Of a stretch of DNA of 64,000 bases, positions 1-12,670 are shown piece by piece (position 1 is the stretch's first letter; each line of letters starts with the position of its first letter). Both the position numbers and the translations under genes were made by a program. The notes beneath the pieces were generated by a model. It did no database searches and was not told the origin of the DNA. It worked only from the letters and a program-made list of their open reading frames with translations. The DNA is from Oasisia sp. SBJ-2009 (lineage: Eukaryota; Annelida; Polychaeta; Sabellida; Siboglinidae), in contig OZ024857.1 in the NCBI GenBank assembly GCA_964017155.1, positions 4,566,869 through 4,630,868 of the forward strand, in the 5' to 3' direction.

Positions 1-18
1 TTAATAACAAATTATTAA

Positions 19-49
<31 letters not shown>

Positions 50-204
50 AAATAACTATAATTAATGCCATTAATAAAACAGTATTAAAAATATATATTA
101 ATAACAAATAATATTTCTATAAAATATGTTTGTAATCCTTTATATTTGAATATGACAAAATATGTCAAAAGTATTCCTCTGGAACAGTTACTGGTGTAAC
201 TAAC
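1..204. other. Intron edge with a (TA)n tract
   Basis: AT-rich intron on the donor side of exon 35, with a short (TA)n run at about 23-48. No gene is visible. Confidence 0.6.
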
Positions 205-318
205 CCATGCATGTCTTGTCAGCAACCTTCAACGCAAATTTTGGAGCACACTGGTCAGGTTTGCATTCTGTAGCTCCATCGGCTTTCACTGTACAACTCA
301 GACAGTCTGAAGGGCATC
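205..318 (-). CDS. Exon 35 (array copy 20): 38-codon module, last in window
   Basis: VKADGA, KPDQ and KVAD, ending TGC ATG G before gttagt. The frame stays open and a normal donor follows, so the gene continues beyond the left edge. Confidence 0.88.
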
Positions 319-1205
319 CTGTAAACAACACCATCTCATTTACTCACACAACTAACAGCAGTTCCGACAAAAGATAATTATACATTTAGTGATTGCATTT
401 ATTAAATTTGCAGGATCTTCCAGACAAATCAGGTTGCAGTCAACTTTTCAAATATTGTATGTAATAGATGTATACTGTCCCATAGGGGATAATAATCCTG
501 TTTTATGTGATACAATAAAAATGCAGAACAATTTCATTAAGTTGATGCTGATAATTAAAATTGCATTATCTGAACATAAAATGCACTGCTACCATCCCAG
601 TGTTATGTTTCGACATAACTAACATTATAACTAGTAGGTATAAAGCAACAATAATATTTGGCTTAAGATTCCACCATGAGAAAGTGTTGTGTTGACCATA
701 ACTATATCATAGTGGGTAGTAAAAACGTACATTGATTAAATAAATTGTCTAGTAGTACTGTAGTAGTACAAGCTGTATTTCGTGATGGTAATAATGACAC
801 ATGGTAAGTCATGATTTTCAATGGGTCATATTCATCCAGAACTCTTACATACATACTATATATACACACATACATAAAAAAAGGCTATAGATAACATATC
901 TAGTTCACAACAATCATAATAAAATCATAACTATTACATAAAATAAATAACATGCATAATTAAACTGTAATAATTAAAACAATACATGTTATTACAAAAT
1001 GATTACAAAATATTTAAAATAATTATAATAAATAACATTAAAGAAACATTATTAAAAGGTGAAAATATTTTATATATTAAAAACAGAAAAATATTAATAT
1101 ATATATTTTTTTAAAATAAAATATGTGTGTAGTCCTTGATATACGGATGTGGCAAAATATGTCAAGTGTTCCTTCCTGAATAAGACAACAACTGGTGTGA
1201 CTAAC

Positions 1206-1319
1206 CCACGCATGTCTTGTCAGCATCCTTCAAGGCAAATTTTGGAGCACACTGGCCAGTTTTGCATTCTGTAGTTCCACCGGAATTCACTGTACAACTC
1301 AGACAGTCTGAAGGGCATG
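1206..1319 (-). CDS. Exon 34 (array copy 19): 38-codon module
   Basis: VNSGG in the third loop, KTGQ and KDAD. Intact. It is 992 bp from exon 33 and 1001 bp from exon 35, close to the basic unit length. Confidence 0.9.
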
Positions 1320-2197
1320 CTGAAAACAACACCATCTCATTTACTCACACAACTAACAGCAGTTCCGACAAAAGATATACATTTCGTGATTGCATTTTAT
1401 TAAATTTGGAGGATCTTCAAGAAAAATCAGACTGCAGTCAACTTTTCAAAGATTGTATGTAATAGATGTGTACTGTCCCAGAGGGGATAATAATCCTGTT
1501 TTATGTGATACAACAAAAATGCAGAACAATTTCATTAGGTTTATGCTGATAATTAAAATTGCATTATCTGAACATAAAATGCACTGCTACCATCCCAGTG
1601 TTATGTTTCGACATAACTAACATTATAACTAGTAGGTATAAAGCAACAATAATATTTGGCTTAAGATTCCACCATGAGAAAGTGTTGTTGACCATAAGTA
1701 TAACATAGTGGGTAGTAAAACCTACATTGATTAATTAAATTGTCTAATAGTAGTAGTACAAGCTGTATTTCGTGATGGTAACCATGACACATGGCAAGTC
1801 ATGATTTTCAATGGGTCATATTCATCCAGAACTCTTACATACATACTATATATACACACATACATAAAATAAGGCTATAGATAACATATCTAGTTCACAA
1901 CAATCATAATAAAATCATAACTATTACATAAAATAAATAAGATGCATAATTAAACTGTAATAATTAAAACAAATACATATTATTACAAAATGAATATAGA
2001 ATATTTAAAATAATTATAATAAATAACATTAAAGAAACATTATTAAAAAGAGAAAACATTTTATATATTAAAAACAGAACAATATTAATAATATATAATT
2101 TTTTTTTATAAAATCTGTGTGTAGTCCTTGATATTTGGATGTGGCAAAATATGTCAAGTGTTCCTTCCTGAATAAAACAACAGCTGGTGTGACTAAC

Positions 2198-2311
2198 CCA
2201 CGCATGTCTTGTCAGCATCCTTCAAGGCAAATTTTGGAGCACACTGGTCAGTTTTGCATTCTGTAGTTCCATCGGCTTTCACTGTACAACTCAGACAGTC
2301 TGAAGGGCATC
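2198..2311 (-). CDS. Exon 33 (array copy 18): 38-codon module
   Basis: VKADG, KTDQ and KDAD; Gly before Cys1; acceptor tgtttacag. The intron on its 5' side includes a truncated exon at 3001-3034 and the Tigger-like element. Confidence 0.9.
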
Positions 2312-3000
2312 CTGTAAACAACACCATCTCATTTACTCACACAACTAACAGCAGTTCCGACAAAAGATATACATTTACTGATTGCATTTATTAAATTAGA
2401 AGGATCTTCCTGACAAATCAGGCTGGAGTCAACCTTTCAAAGATTGTATGTAATAGATGAATACTGTCCCATAGGGGATAATAATCTTGTTTTACGTGAT
2501 ACAATAAAAATGCAGAACAATTTCATTAAGTTGATGCTGATAATTAAAATTGCATTATCTGAACATAAGTGGTATGTATAAAATTCACTGCTACCATCCC
2601 AGTGTTTTGTTGTGACATAACTAACATTATAACTAGTAGGCATAACAATATATTTTATTGCAAAATTACAGGAACAGACACAGAAGAGTTTTCTTAATAA
2701 AATATGAGAAATTAAAAGTTACACATTTTTTCGGCACTAAAGGACCCTATCAGATTTGTTTTTAATATGTTCATGAAATTTATGTTTCTTGTGCATAGAT
2801 ACAGTACCCTACGAAATGTCTATGCAGAATTTTTAAAATAGGTCTCCAAAGGTTTCTGAGATCTGAGAGCTAACAGTGCATGGCAGATGGTGTATGCAGA
2901 GTACATTAGACCTTTGACCATAAGGACTAAAGAATATAACAATGTCATTACATTTATGCTGGACATAAGTTTTATGTGTAAAACAATTTACAAGTACAAC

Positions 3001-3034
3001 TTCACTGTACAACTCAGACACCCCGAAAGGCATG
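3001..3034 (-). pseudogene. Truncated array exon (5' third only)
   Basis: The acceptor and the first 34 exon bases (CLSGC-type start through the TVK region) are present. The match to the array then stops and runs into unrelated intron sequence at about 2990-3000. The related segment near 33250 continues differently. There is no donor, so it cannot act as a normal module. Probably a recombination scar between two units. Confidence 0.75.
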
Positions 3035-3173
3035 CTGAAAACAACACCATCTCATTTACCCACAGAACAAACAGCAGTTCCGACAAAAGACATACATTTA
3101 GTGATTGCATTTATTAAATTTGGAGGATCTTCAAGACAAATCAGGCTGCAGTCAACTTTTGAAACATTGTATG

Positions 3174-3175
<2 letters not shown>

Positions 3176-3226
<51 letters not shown>
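3176..3226. repeat. (TA)n microsatellite
   Basis: A near-perfect TA run inside an array intron. Open frames rich in Tyr-Ile across it are artefacts. Confidence 0.9.
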
Positions 3227-3227
<1 letters not shown>

Positions 3228-3654
3228 TGTCCCATAGGGGAAAATAATCCTGTTTCATTTATGTGATACAATAAAAATGTATAAAGCAACAATAATATTT
3301 GGCTGAAGACTCCACCATAAAAAAGTGTTGTGTTGACCATAAGTATAACATAGTGGGTAGTAAACACCTACATTGATTAAGTAAATTGTCTAGTAGTAGT
3401 AGAACAAGCTGTATTTTCTGATGGTAACCATGACACATGGTTAGTCATGATTTTAAATGGGTCATCATCAGCCAAAATTCTTCAATACATACATTATATA
3501 CATAGTCACGCCTCGTTATAACGCGAATCGCATATAACGCGGTCAGTCGTGGACCCCGAATTTCTGCCGTCAGGGGGGAAATGGGGGCTACAGCTAACAA
3601 TAACACTGCAATTAATTGTCACTTATTTTTATGAAGTCCTCATGTTTGTCTTGT

Positions 3655-4178
3655 ACAGGTGTATGAGGAGGATGGCCAAGGCTAGTGCATCTTTTGGCCG
3701 ACTACGCCAGAGACTCTGCAACAACCACCATGTGTCCATGCGGGTTAAAGGCAAGATATACCGTGCAATCGTGCGGTCCATCCTCCTATACGGAGCCGAG
3801 GCCTGGACAGTGTACAGACGACAGGTAAAAAAGCTGCATGCCTTCATGATGCGACATCTGCGTTCGATCATGAGGATAACCTGGATGGACAAAGTGACAA
3901 ACAAGGAAATACTCGAATGGACAGGGCTGCCATCTATGGAAGATCTTCTGATCAGAAAGAATCTCCGGTGGACTGGACACCTCATGAGGATGTCACCAGA
4001 CAGGCTACCAAAGCAGGTTCTCTACTCCGAACTGTCTCCTGGTCACAGAAAGAGAGGGCGCCCTCGCCTCCGGTTCAAAGATACCATCAAGAGAAACCTG
4101 AAGCTGAGAGACATAAAGATCGACTCATGGACATCACTCTCACAGCAGAGAGCTAAATGGAGAGCAACAGTCAAGTGA
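3655..4178 (+). pseudogene. RTE-like LINE fragment: carboxyl end of reverse transcriptase ORF
   Basis: The frame from about 3655 to the stop at 4176 is open. It encodes the conserved region after the RT domain of RTE-type LINEs, with LLYGAEAWT, LRSIMRITWMDKVTNKEIL and LRWTGHLMRM, then a basic GHRKRGRPRLRFKD tail. The catalytic RT core and endonuclease are absent, so it is a 5'-truncated, non-functional copy carried in the Tigger-like element. Clade assignment is by resemblance only. Confidence 0.75.
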
Positions 4179-4179
4179 T

Positions 4180-5200
4180 GGAAGCAGTCTTTGTCGCTTC
4201 GCGACCGACAGCATGATGATGACAGGCAGAAACAATTTAATGATACTAAGAAATTTAACACAGAAGTACAACTGCGTTGCTGAGTTCATTTTTTGTTGTG
4301 CCCCATGCCCTTGGACATGGCTTCTGCTATGCCTTCTGCCGTCTGCTTCGCGGCACCAATCCAATTGTTTTTTTAAACAGATCTATTGTGCAACCATCGC
4401 TTGGTTTGAGTGGTGATTTCTTAAGTGTTTGTTTAAAACGTGACCAATTCCTTTGATTGCATTTAATTAACTTTAGGCACACTAAATTTGGTGCAAACCA
4501 CTGTTTGTTTGCGCCGATATCAATCGCGTTTGTCTCCTGCCAGTTCGCTGTGGCTTCCGCGAACAGGCGCCTTCGCCGGCTTGTAAATGGCAATTAAATT
4601 GCTTACGAATCGGGTGGTGATGAACGATAATTATGATACTGAAATGGCACGCTAGCAGTTATGTTATGTTTTCACTACGTCTACGGAAAAACATTTACTT
4701 GTGCACAAATATACGAATTCGTCAACTGCGTATAAACCGCAGTAGCCTCGAACCATGGTGAATTGCATTATAAATCGGCACGATAAATGTGCGATCTAAA
4801 TTTATATTTTGGGATTGATTGAAAGATGAAATCAAGCTAATAGTGAGCGCAATTAGTATAGGTATTGATATTTGACCGACTTCGGCAACGTGTCAATTCA
4901 TTTGTGCATTTCGGCTGCTGAGTTCAAGGCTATTTTAGACCATGACAGCAGTACTGTGTTATCGCTCCGCCTCAGTTCGCATCGCCAAACGAGGCGCGTT
5001 GGCTCTGAATATATTTTTAAACTTGACGCCATTCACAAGTTTTACTAAGTTCAACATTTGACAGTACATATTATTTTAACGTAATACACATTTACGTTGG
5101 TTTCAATGTCAATTAGTTTTATAAATCATGCATAGTCATAGACCGCGCAAACAGCACGCTTCGGTTGCTGTCGTGGCGTTTTGGGGGTGGTGGGGCCGAA
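4180..5200. other. Interior of the Tigger-like element, no gene seen
   Basis: Mixed-composition sequence, less AT-rich than the surrounding introns, with no convincing coding frame. It may include LINE 3' UTR as well as original transposon interior. I could not place the boundary. Confidence 0.4.
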
Positions 5201-5399
5201 TATAATCTATAACGCGCCTCGTTTACAACGCGGTTCCATTTCGTGGACCCCAAATACCGCATTATAGCGAGGCGTGACTGTACATACAATAAAGCTATAG
5301 ATAAAATATATAGTTCACAACAATCGTAGTAAAATCATAACTAATCAACAAATTACATAAGAAATATGTAATTAAACTAATAATTAAAGCAAATACATA

Positions 5400-5432
<33 letters not shown>

Positions 5433-5578
5433 ATAATATAATGAATGACATTAATAAAAATTATTAAATACAAATATTAATAATATTCATTAAAAAAGTT
5501 TGTAATCGTTAATATTTGGATGTGACAAAATATGTCACGTGTTCCTTCCTGAATAAAACAACAGCTGGTGTGACTAAC

Positions 5579-5692
5579 CCACGCATGTCTTGTCAGCAGC
5601 CTTGAAGGCAAATTTTGGAGCACATGGGTCAGCTTTGCATTCTGTAGTTCCATCGGCTTTCACTGTACAACTCAGACAGTCTGAAGGGCATG
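5579..5692 (-). CDS. Exon 32 (array copy 17): 38-codon module
   Basis: VKADG, KADP between Cys4 and Cys5 (Pro for Gln, also in exon 21), and a Phe in KFAFK. Intact frame and splice sites. Confidence 0.9.
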
Positions 5693-7627
5693 CTGAAAAC
5701 AACACCATCTCATTTACTTACAGAACTAACAGCAGTTCCGGCAAAAGATATACATTTACTGATTGCATTTTCTATTTGGAGAATATTTAAGACAAAACAC
5801 TGAATTTATCATGGATTTTATGTAATTGATATTTACAGTTCTAGGGAAAACAACCCATTTTTATGTTAATCGAAAATAAAATATGGGCCAAGTGGCCATG
5901 AAGTCCTTTGTACTATATATAGTGAGTTGGTAATTATGGATGAAATGTGTTTTGGTGAGTCACAGTCAGCGCCTAGTCTCTTCACAATAATAACCTAATT
6001 GATATTTTCTCTAGTTATTCATCAGAAACACAGCCAAAGTTAGTCAAGATGGAACTTTTTCTTTAGTGACCAGAAAGTAGTTGATATCAATAAAGTATAT
6101 GATATTTCATCACACAGCTATTTAGAATATTAATTTGACATGTTTATCACCTACAGGACCACAACTAACACATTTAAAGAAAATTAAATAATCATCCAAA
6201 TAAGCTCAACTTGCACTGATGTGACAGCTTAATTGATGGAATACAAATTAGCTTTCCAGGCAGACCTGCATGGCATTGTGGAGCTAATAATCAATTATCC
6301 ATGGTTTCTTGCAGGCTGCCTAGCCTCCAGAGTTGAGGTCAAGCTTGGCAGGTTTGAATAAAAAGTATTCTTTCTCAGTCTGTTCAGGCAGACACTGCCA
6401 AAATGTGGACATGTTGCTTTTGGGGAGGCCACAAAGTGCTCTTACAAAACATTCAAACAAATTGTAATATCTTTACCATAATCATCTAATTATTATTTTC
6501 TCTGATTATTCGAATAAAACACAGAAACACATCCATATTTTGTGAATGCGGCAGGCAATATCAATAAAGTGTATGAATGTTCATTCTATAATTGTCTAGA
6601 ATAATTTTTTTTTTTCTTTGTCGATTCTCACTTACAGGTGACAATATATATATTTAACAAGTAGACACCAAAGATACATAACTTTAAAGATACTTAGACA
6701 AACATAAAAATAACATGCATATAAAATCAGTACTATAAATGAAGATATAGCTTAAAACATATAGGCAGCAACTGTCCAGTCTAACAGAAATCTACTGGTT
6801 TATTGATACAGCCCCTACCATGGCCACGGACCTATAATTAGTTATCGAGTCGCCCCTATACACTCTACTGGGCTATTGATAGAGCCCCTACCAGAGCAAT
6901 TAGTTAAGCAGTCCCACCTGTATTCAAATAAAACCAGGAGATCTGTATACAGAGATCTGATAAGAAGCCCTGAGAAGTCCTTGCACCATTAGTGAACTAA
7001 AAAAAAATTCTTGTGTACCATGAAGATACCCTCAGATATGTCTATGCAAAATTACAGGAACAGTTACAAGAGTTTTTAAAAATAAAATACGAGAACTTAA
7101 AATATACACATTCTTCGGCACTAAAGGAATCCATCAGATTTTTTTTAAGTGTTCATGAAATTTATGTTTCTTGTGCATAGATACAGTACCCTACGAAATA
7201 TCTAGGCAGAATTTTTAAAATAGATCTCCAAAGGTTTCCTAGATCTGAGAGCTAACAGTGCGCGGCGGGCGGCATTAGACCTTTGGCCCAAAGGGCTGAA
7301 AAGTATAACAATTTCATTAAATTTATGCTGGACATAAGTTTTATGTGTAAAACACATTACAAGTTTTCTGTTTGGGCTGAAGCAACATTACAAAATATAC
7401 GTATAAGTACAGAAATAATATTAAGCTCAAAATTACATCACAAAAGAAGAACTATATTAACCAAAAGTATATGTAAGAATGTATGTCTATGTAAATGTAT
7501 ATTACGACGAAGTGAATTAAATGGATAAATGCACAAATGGGAATATGTTAGCTGTCCTTGATACTCGGATGTGGCAAAATATGTCAAGTGTTCCTTCCTG
7601 AATAAAACAACAGCTGGTGTGACTAAC
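5693..7627 (-). repeat. Long-type array intron (about 1.9 kb)
   Basis: It contains a second intron family: aaaatatgggccaagtggcc, the cagcgcctagtctctt segment, tgccaaaatgtggacatgttg, and a ctattgatagagcccctacca segment. The same family recurs at about 28380-29780, 33890-35560 and 35950-37650. No gene was seen in it. Confidence 0.75.
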
Positions 7628-7744
7628 CCACGCATGTCTTGTCAGCAGCTTTCAAGGCAAACTTTTGAGCACACTGGTCAGCTTTGCATTCTGTACCAGA
7701 TCCATCGACTTTCACTGTACAACTCAGACAGTCTGAAGGGCATG
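7628..7744 (-). CDS. Exon 31 (array copy 16): 39-codon module
   Basis: Same as exon 29: VKVDGSG with an extra codon, and AQKF. Acceptor tttttag. The solo-LTR-like element 7823-8204 is in the intron just upstream. A long-type intron follows on its donor side. Confidence 0.9.
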
Positions 7745-7822
7745 CTAAAAACAACACCATCTCATTTACTCACACAACTAACAGCAGTTCCGACAAAAGA
7801 ATACATTTAGTGATTGCATTTA

Positions 7823-8204
7823 TGCAAGGAACAACATGGACCCAAGCGTAGATATGAAAGAGGCCAAATGATGACGTTTGTTTATTATAGGGAAAAAACA
7901 GTGCCTTATTTGGCACAACAAAATAGTTAAACGAAAGAAATGTGGACTCAGCCTCCCGAGGCACGGTGTATGACGTGAGAACATACTAGTCTCCTGGCCT
8001 CAGGCTGCTAGAGCCACATTTCAACATATAAAGCAGTAGCGGTATTCCTAGAACAATGGAAAGGAACGACATAATAACCACGCAGTAAATTAGTTCAAAG
8101 CCCATATGATTAAGTAAGAGGGTTTCTGAATACCAGGCTACCTGCTGCCTAAAACACTACGTATACAATTATACTAGTCCCAAATGTGGGGGTATTTCGC
8201 CACA
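7823..8204 (-). mobile_element. Solo-LTR-like element, copy 1
   Basis: Read on the minus strand it begins TGTGGCGAAATACC and ends TTCCTTGCA. It has a TATA-like ctttatatg and an AATAAA (ataataaac) near the end, the layout of an LTR. It interrupts the array intron just after tgattgcattta. On the other side lies the inverted repeat ggtcac-7-gtgacc. No clear target duplication was seen. Gypsy-like origin is a guess. Confidence 0.5.
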
Positions 8205-8706
8205 GGTCACCCTACATGTGACCCGTTTCATCGATTTTATGTAATACATGTGTACTCTCCCATAGGGGATAATAATCTTGTTTTACGTGATACAATAAAA
8301 ATGCAGAATAATTTCATTAAATTGATGGTGATAATTAAAATTGCATTATCTGAACATAAGTGGTATGTATAAAATGCACTGCTGCCATCCCAGTGTTTTG
8401 TTTTGACATAACTAACATTATAACTAGTAGGAATAAAGCAACAATAATATTTGGCTGAACATTCCACCATGAGAAAGTGTTTTGTTGACCATAAGTATAA
8501 CATAGTGGGATTGTCTAGTAGTAGTAAAACTAAAATATAACAAGCTGTATTTCCTGATGGTAACCATGACACATGGTAAGTCATGATTTTAAATGATAAT
8601 AAATAATAGTTTTTTTTTAATATGTTAGTAGTACTTGATACTTGGATGTGGCATAATATGTCAAAAGTGTTCCTTCCTGAATAAAACAACAACTAATGTG
8701 ACTAAC

Positions 8707-8820
8707 CCACGCATGTCTTGTCAGCATCCTTCAAGGCAAATCTTGGAGCACACTGGTCAGCTTTGCATTCTGTAGTTCCATCGGCTTTCACTGTACAACT
8801 CAGGCAGTCTGAAGGGCATC
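8707..8820 (-). CDS. Exon 30 (array copy 15): 38-codon module
   Basis: VKADG, KADQ, an Arg in APRF and an Asp in KDAD. Begins G+GA (Gly). Intact. Confidence 0.9.
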
Positions 8821-9428
8821 CTGAAAACAACACCATCTCATTTACTCACACAACTAACAGTAGTTCCGACAAAAGATATACATTTAGTGATTGCATTTAT
8901 GAAATGTTGAGGATCTTCCAGACAAATCAGGCTGCAGTCAACTTTTCAAATATTGTATGTAATAGATGTATACTGTCCCATAGGGGATAATAATCTTGTT
9001 TTATGTGATACAATAAAAATGCAGAACAATTTCATTAAGTTGATGCTGATAATTAAAATTGCATTACCTGAACATAAAATGCACTGCTGCCATCCCAGTG
9101 TTATGTTTCGACATAACTAACATTATAACTAGTAGGTATAACGCAACAATAATATTTGGCTGAAGATTCCACCATGAGAAAGTGTTGTGTTGACCATAAT
9201 TATAACATAGTGGGTAGTAAAATCCTACATTGATTAAGTAAATTGACTAGTAATAGTAGTAGAACAAGCTGTGTTTCGTGATGGTAACCATGACACATGG
9301 TAAGTGATGATTTTAAATGATAATAAATAATAGTTTTTTTAATATGTTAGTAGTACTTGATATTTGGATGTGGCAAAATATGTCAAAAGTCTTCCTTCCT
9401 GAATAAAACAACAGCTGGTGTGACTAAC

Positions 9429-9545
9429 CCACGCATGTCTTGTCAGCAGCTTTCAAGGCAAACTTTTGAGCACACTGGTCAGCTTTGCATTCTGTACCAG
9501 ATCCATCGACTTTCACTGTACAACTCAGACAGTCTGAAGGGCATG
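9429..9545 (-). CDS. Exon 29 (array copy 14): 39-codon module
   Basis: VKVDGSG with one extra codon, and Gln in AQKF. The exon sequence is the same as exon 31. The acceptor is tttttag. A solo-LTR-like element (9624-10004) lies 80 bp upstream, as it does for exon 31. Confidence 0.9.
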
Positions 9546-9623
9546 CTAAAAACAACACCATCTCATTTACTCACACAACTAACAGTAGTTTCGACAAAAG
9601 AATACATTTAGTGATTGCATTTA

Positions 9624-10004
9624 TGCAAGGAACAACACGGACCCAAGCGTAGATATGAAAGAGGCCAAATGATGACGTTTGTTTATTATAGGGAAAAAAC
9701 AGTGCCTTATATGGCACACCAAAATAGTTAAACGAAAGAAATGTGGACTCAGCCTCCCGAGGCACGGTTTATGACCTGAGAACATACTAGTCTCCTGGCC
9801 TCAGGCTGCTAGAGCCACATTTCAACATATAAAGCAGTAGCGGTATTCCTAGAACAATGGAAAGGAACGACATAATAACCACGCAGTAAATTAGTTCAAA
9901 GCCCATATGATTAAGTAAGAGGGTTTCTGAATACCAGGCTACCTGCTGCCTAAAACACTACGTATACAATTATACTAGTCCCAAATGTGGGGGTATTTCG
10001 CCAC
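9624..10004 (-). mobile_element. Solo-LTR-like element, copy 2
   Basis: Nearly identical to copy 1 and at the same position relative to its exon (exon 29). The shared insertion point means the element was copied with its host unit, not inserted twice. Confidence 0.55.
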
Positions 10005-10557
10005 AGGTCACCCTACATGTGACCCCCGCACCTAAAAACAAAACAGGCTGCAGGCAACTTTTCATAGATTGTATGTAATACATGTGTACTCTCCCATAGG
10101 GGATAATAATCTTGTTTTACATGATATAATAAAAATGCAGAACAATTTCATTACGTTGATGCTGATCATTAAAATTGCATTATCTGAACATAAGTGGTAT
10201 GTATAAAATGCATTGCTGCCATCCCAGTGTTATGTTTCGACATAACTAACATTATAACTAGTAGGTATAAAGCAACAATAATATTTGGCTGAAATTTCCA
10301 CCATGAGAAAGTGTTGTGTTGACCATAATTATAACATAGTGGATAGTAAAATCCTACATTGATTAAGTAAATTGACTAGTAATAGTAGTAGAACAAGCTG
10401 TGTTTCGTGATGGTAACCATGACACATGGTTAGTCATGATTTTAAATGATAATAAATAATAGTTTTTTTTAATATGTTAGTAGTACTTGATACTTGATGT
10501 GGCAAAATATGTCAAAAGTGTTCCTTCCTGAATAAAACAACAGCTGGTGTGACTAAC

Positions 10558-10671
10558 CCACGCATGTCTTGTCAGCATCCTTCGAGGCAAATTTTGGAGC
10601 ACACTGGCCAGTTTTGCATTCTCTAGTTCCATCGGTTTTCACTGTACAACTCAGGCACCCCGAAAGGCATG
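10558..10671 (-). CDS. Exon 28 (array copy 13): 38-codon module, CLSGC type
   Basis: Begins CLSGC. Private changes are VKTDG, an Arg in GTRE, KTGQ, and a Ser in KFASKD. Intact frame and splice sites. Confidence 0.89.
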
Positions 10672-10862
10672 CTGAAAACAACACCATCTCATTTACTCAC
10701 AGAACTAACAGCAGTTCCGACAAAAGATATACATTTAGTGATTGCATTTATTAAATTCGGAGGATCTTAAAAAGAAAAATCACCATGAAAAGTGTTGTGT
10801 TGACCATAAGTATAACATAATGGGCAGTACAATCCTAGATTGATTAACAAAATTGACTAGTA

Positions 10863-12185
10863 TAGTGGAACCCCTCATTTAATACCTCATTTAAGCCCCC
10901 CCCCCAAATCAGAGTAGGGCGGTCTTAAAAGAGGGTTGGTCTCTCGTGAGGGCTTTGCAACATTCAACACAAGGGGCGCTTATAATGACTAACATCAACA
11001 CTATGGGGCACTTACAACCACTAAGTAATAAAATACACAAATAAAAAGTAGAAAATAAAAAATGAGACAACATATTAACAACAACATTATTTCTTCTGTT
11101 TATTTTATGTGTGACACGTTTCAGTTATAAGCTTAATTTTGAATCATTTTATAAAATAATATCTGATAAAAAGTATCCTAATTTTGCATCGTTTTTTTTA
11201 TAATATCTGATAAAAAGTATTCTCATTGAATTTAATTCAAATTCGGTCTGAGGGGCTAAAAAGTGCTGCCACCTCACAGCGTCTGGGTAATCGCACCGCG
11301 GTTGCCATTTTGTTGTTCTTTCAGCGCCGCAAAACGATCTTTTACTTTCTGATCTAATCATGAAACCGACCTCTTACAGCCGCGAAACTTCCTCTCTAAT
11401 AACTCATATTACATATACATACGCCAGGTCATGAATTAAATCATTTAAATTGCTGTGAAGAATATAATTCACAAATAAAAATCATGCTAAACTAAAGTCG
11501 ACATCGCTGGCGGCTGTTCACGCTGGCCGTAGATTACTGTGGCGTTACGTCGATATTTTATTGCGGTGTCGCTAAATCTAGAGTCGGGTTTTATCCAAAA
11601 TTAACCTAAAACGTAGCCTTAGTTTCTATACTTTAATCATACACAAGTTTCTAAACTTTAATCATACACAATATGGATATTAAAGTAATCACAGAGTTAT
11701 CGACGGTGACCATGTCCGCCATGATTTCTTGCGTGAGTTTGTTTTGTGAATTAAATTTCTTTCAATAATGAAAGTGATTAAATTTTATAACATAGTGTAT
11801 GTTTATAAATATCTAAGATATGTGAGGAGAGCCTAGCGGCTGTTAGATGTCATTTTCATAATTCGGTCAGAAAGTAAAAGATCGCCAAAATGAATGGTCG
11901 TCATGAGGCGATTTATAATTTTTATGGCATTATACGCATCCGTGCGCATTAGTCATGCGCGTTAGTCAGTTCGTTGCGATATTTAGGTTAACAAATATGC
12001 TGGCCCCCTATCGGATGGTCGTTTGTCAGGGGTAAAATTCAAACTGCCATGGTCATTGGTAGTATCTGCCGGGTGGTCGTTGGTGAGGGAACGTTTATAC
12101 AGCGTAGACATTCTGTCAATGAAAAAACAGTCGTAAAAAGAGGGTGGTCGTAAATGAGGGTGGTCGTTCGTGAGGAGTTCTACTC
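10863..12185. mobile_element. TA-target DNA transposon, non-autonomous
   Basis: The left end TAGTGGAACCCCTCATT and the reverse complement of the right end GAGTAGAACTCCTCACG are imperfect inverted repeats. TA lies outside each (10861-10862, 12186-12187), inside a ctagtagtag tract that is uninterrupted in other units. Subterminal gtggtcgt motifs repeat at the right end. No transposase frame was seen; pogo-like by end sequence. Confidence 0.6.
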
Positions 12186-12599
12186 TAGTAGTAGTAGTAC
12201 AATCTGTATTTCCTGATGGTAACCATGACACATGGTAAGTCATAATTTTAAGTGGGTTATCATCACCCTAAACTCTTACATACATACATTATATATCTAC
12301 ATACAATAAAGCTACAGCTAAATTATATAGTTCACAACATTCCTAATAAAATCAGAAATAATAAATAAAATAAATTATCAATTTGAAATTAACCTGTAAA
12401 AATTAAAACAAATACATATTTTTAAATATATACATGATATTTAACTTAATTATAATAAATGACATTAATAAAATATTATTATAAAAAAGACAACTATTAA
12501 TAATAAATAACTTTTTTTATGTTAGTAGGACTTGATATTTATGTAATAGATGTATACTGTCCCATAGGGGATAATAATCGTGTTTTATGTGATACAATA

Positions 12600-12670
12600 A
12601 AAATGCAAAATATGTCACATGTTACTCACACAACTAACAGCAGTTCCGACAAAAGATATACATTTAGTGA
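12600..12670 (-). pseudogene. Array unit with its exon deleted
   Basis: Sequence that normally flanks the donor side (gcaaaatatgtcacatg) is joined directly to sequence that normally flanks the acceptor side (ttactcacacaactaac). The whole exon and splice sites are missing between them. The rest of the unit (12640-13250) is normal array intron. Confidence 0.65.

Larger units (their letters stand above)
319..2700 (-). repeat. Short-type array units, about 1.0 kb each
   Basis: The introns of exons 33-35 are copies of one unit. Landmarks in order on the plus strand are: the exon, tactcacacaactaacagc, gcagaacaatttcatta, the tagtagtag run, the tacatacata run, an AT-rich stretch, and tatgtcaagtgttccttcctg before the next exon. 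The introns are similar enough that the duplications look recent. Confidence 0.8.
3505..5280. mobile_element. Pogo/Tigger-like DNA transposon, non-autonomous
   Basis: The left end GTCACGCCTCGTTATAACGC and the reverse complement of the right end CAGTCACGCCTCGCTATAAT form inverted repeats, each continuing into a gtggacccc block. TA lies on both sides (3503-3504 and 5281-5282). Paralogous introns have an empty site, with tatacata running straight into catacaataaag. The left end lacks two bases of the right end. The ends resemble Tigger/pogo termini. There is no transposase; an RTE-like LINE fragment lies inside. Confidence 0.75.

Noticed and set aside
3549..3654. Start of the RTE-like frame upstream of 3655
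   Set aside because: This part comes from the transposon end, not the LINE; the open frame there is accidental.
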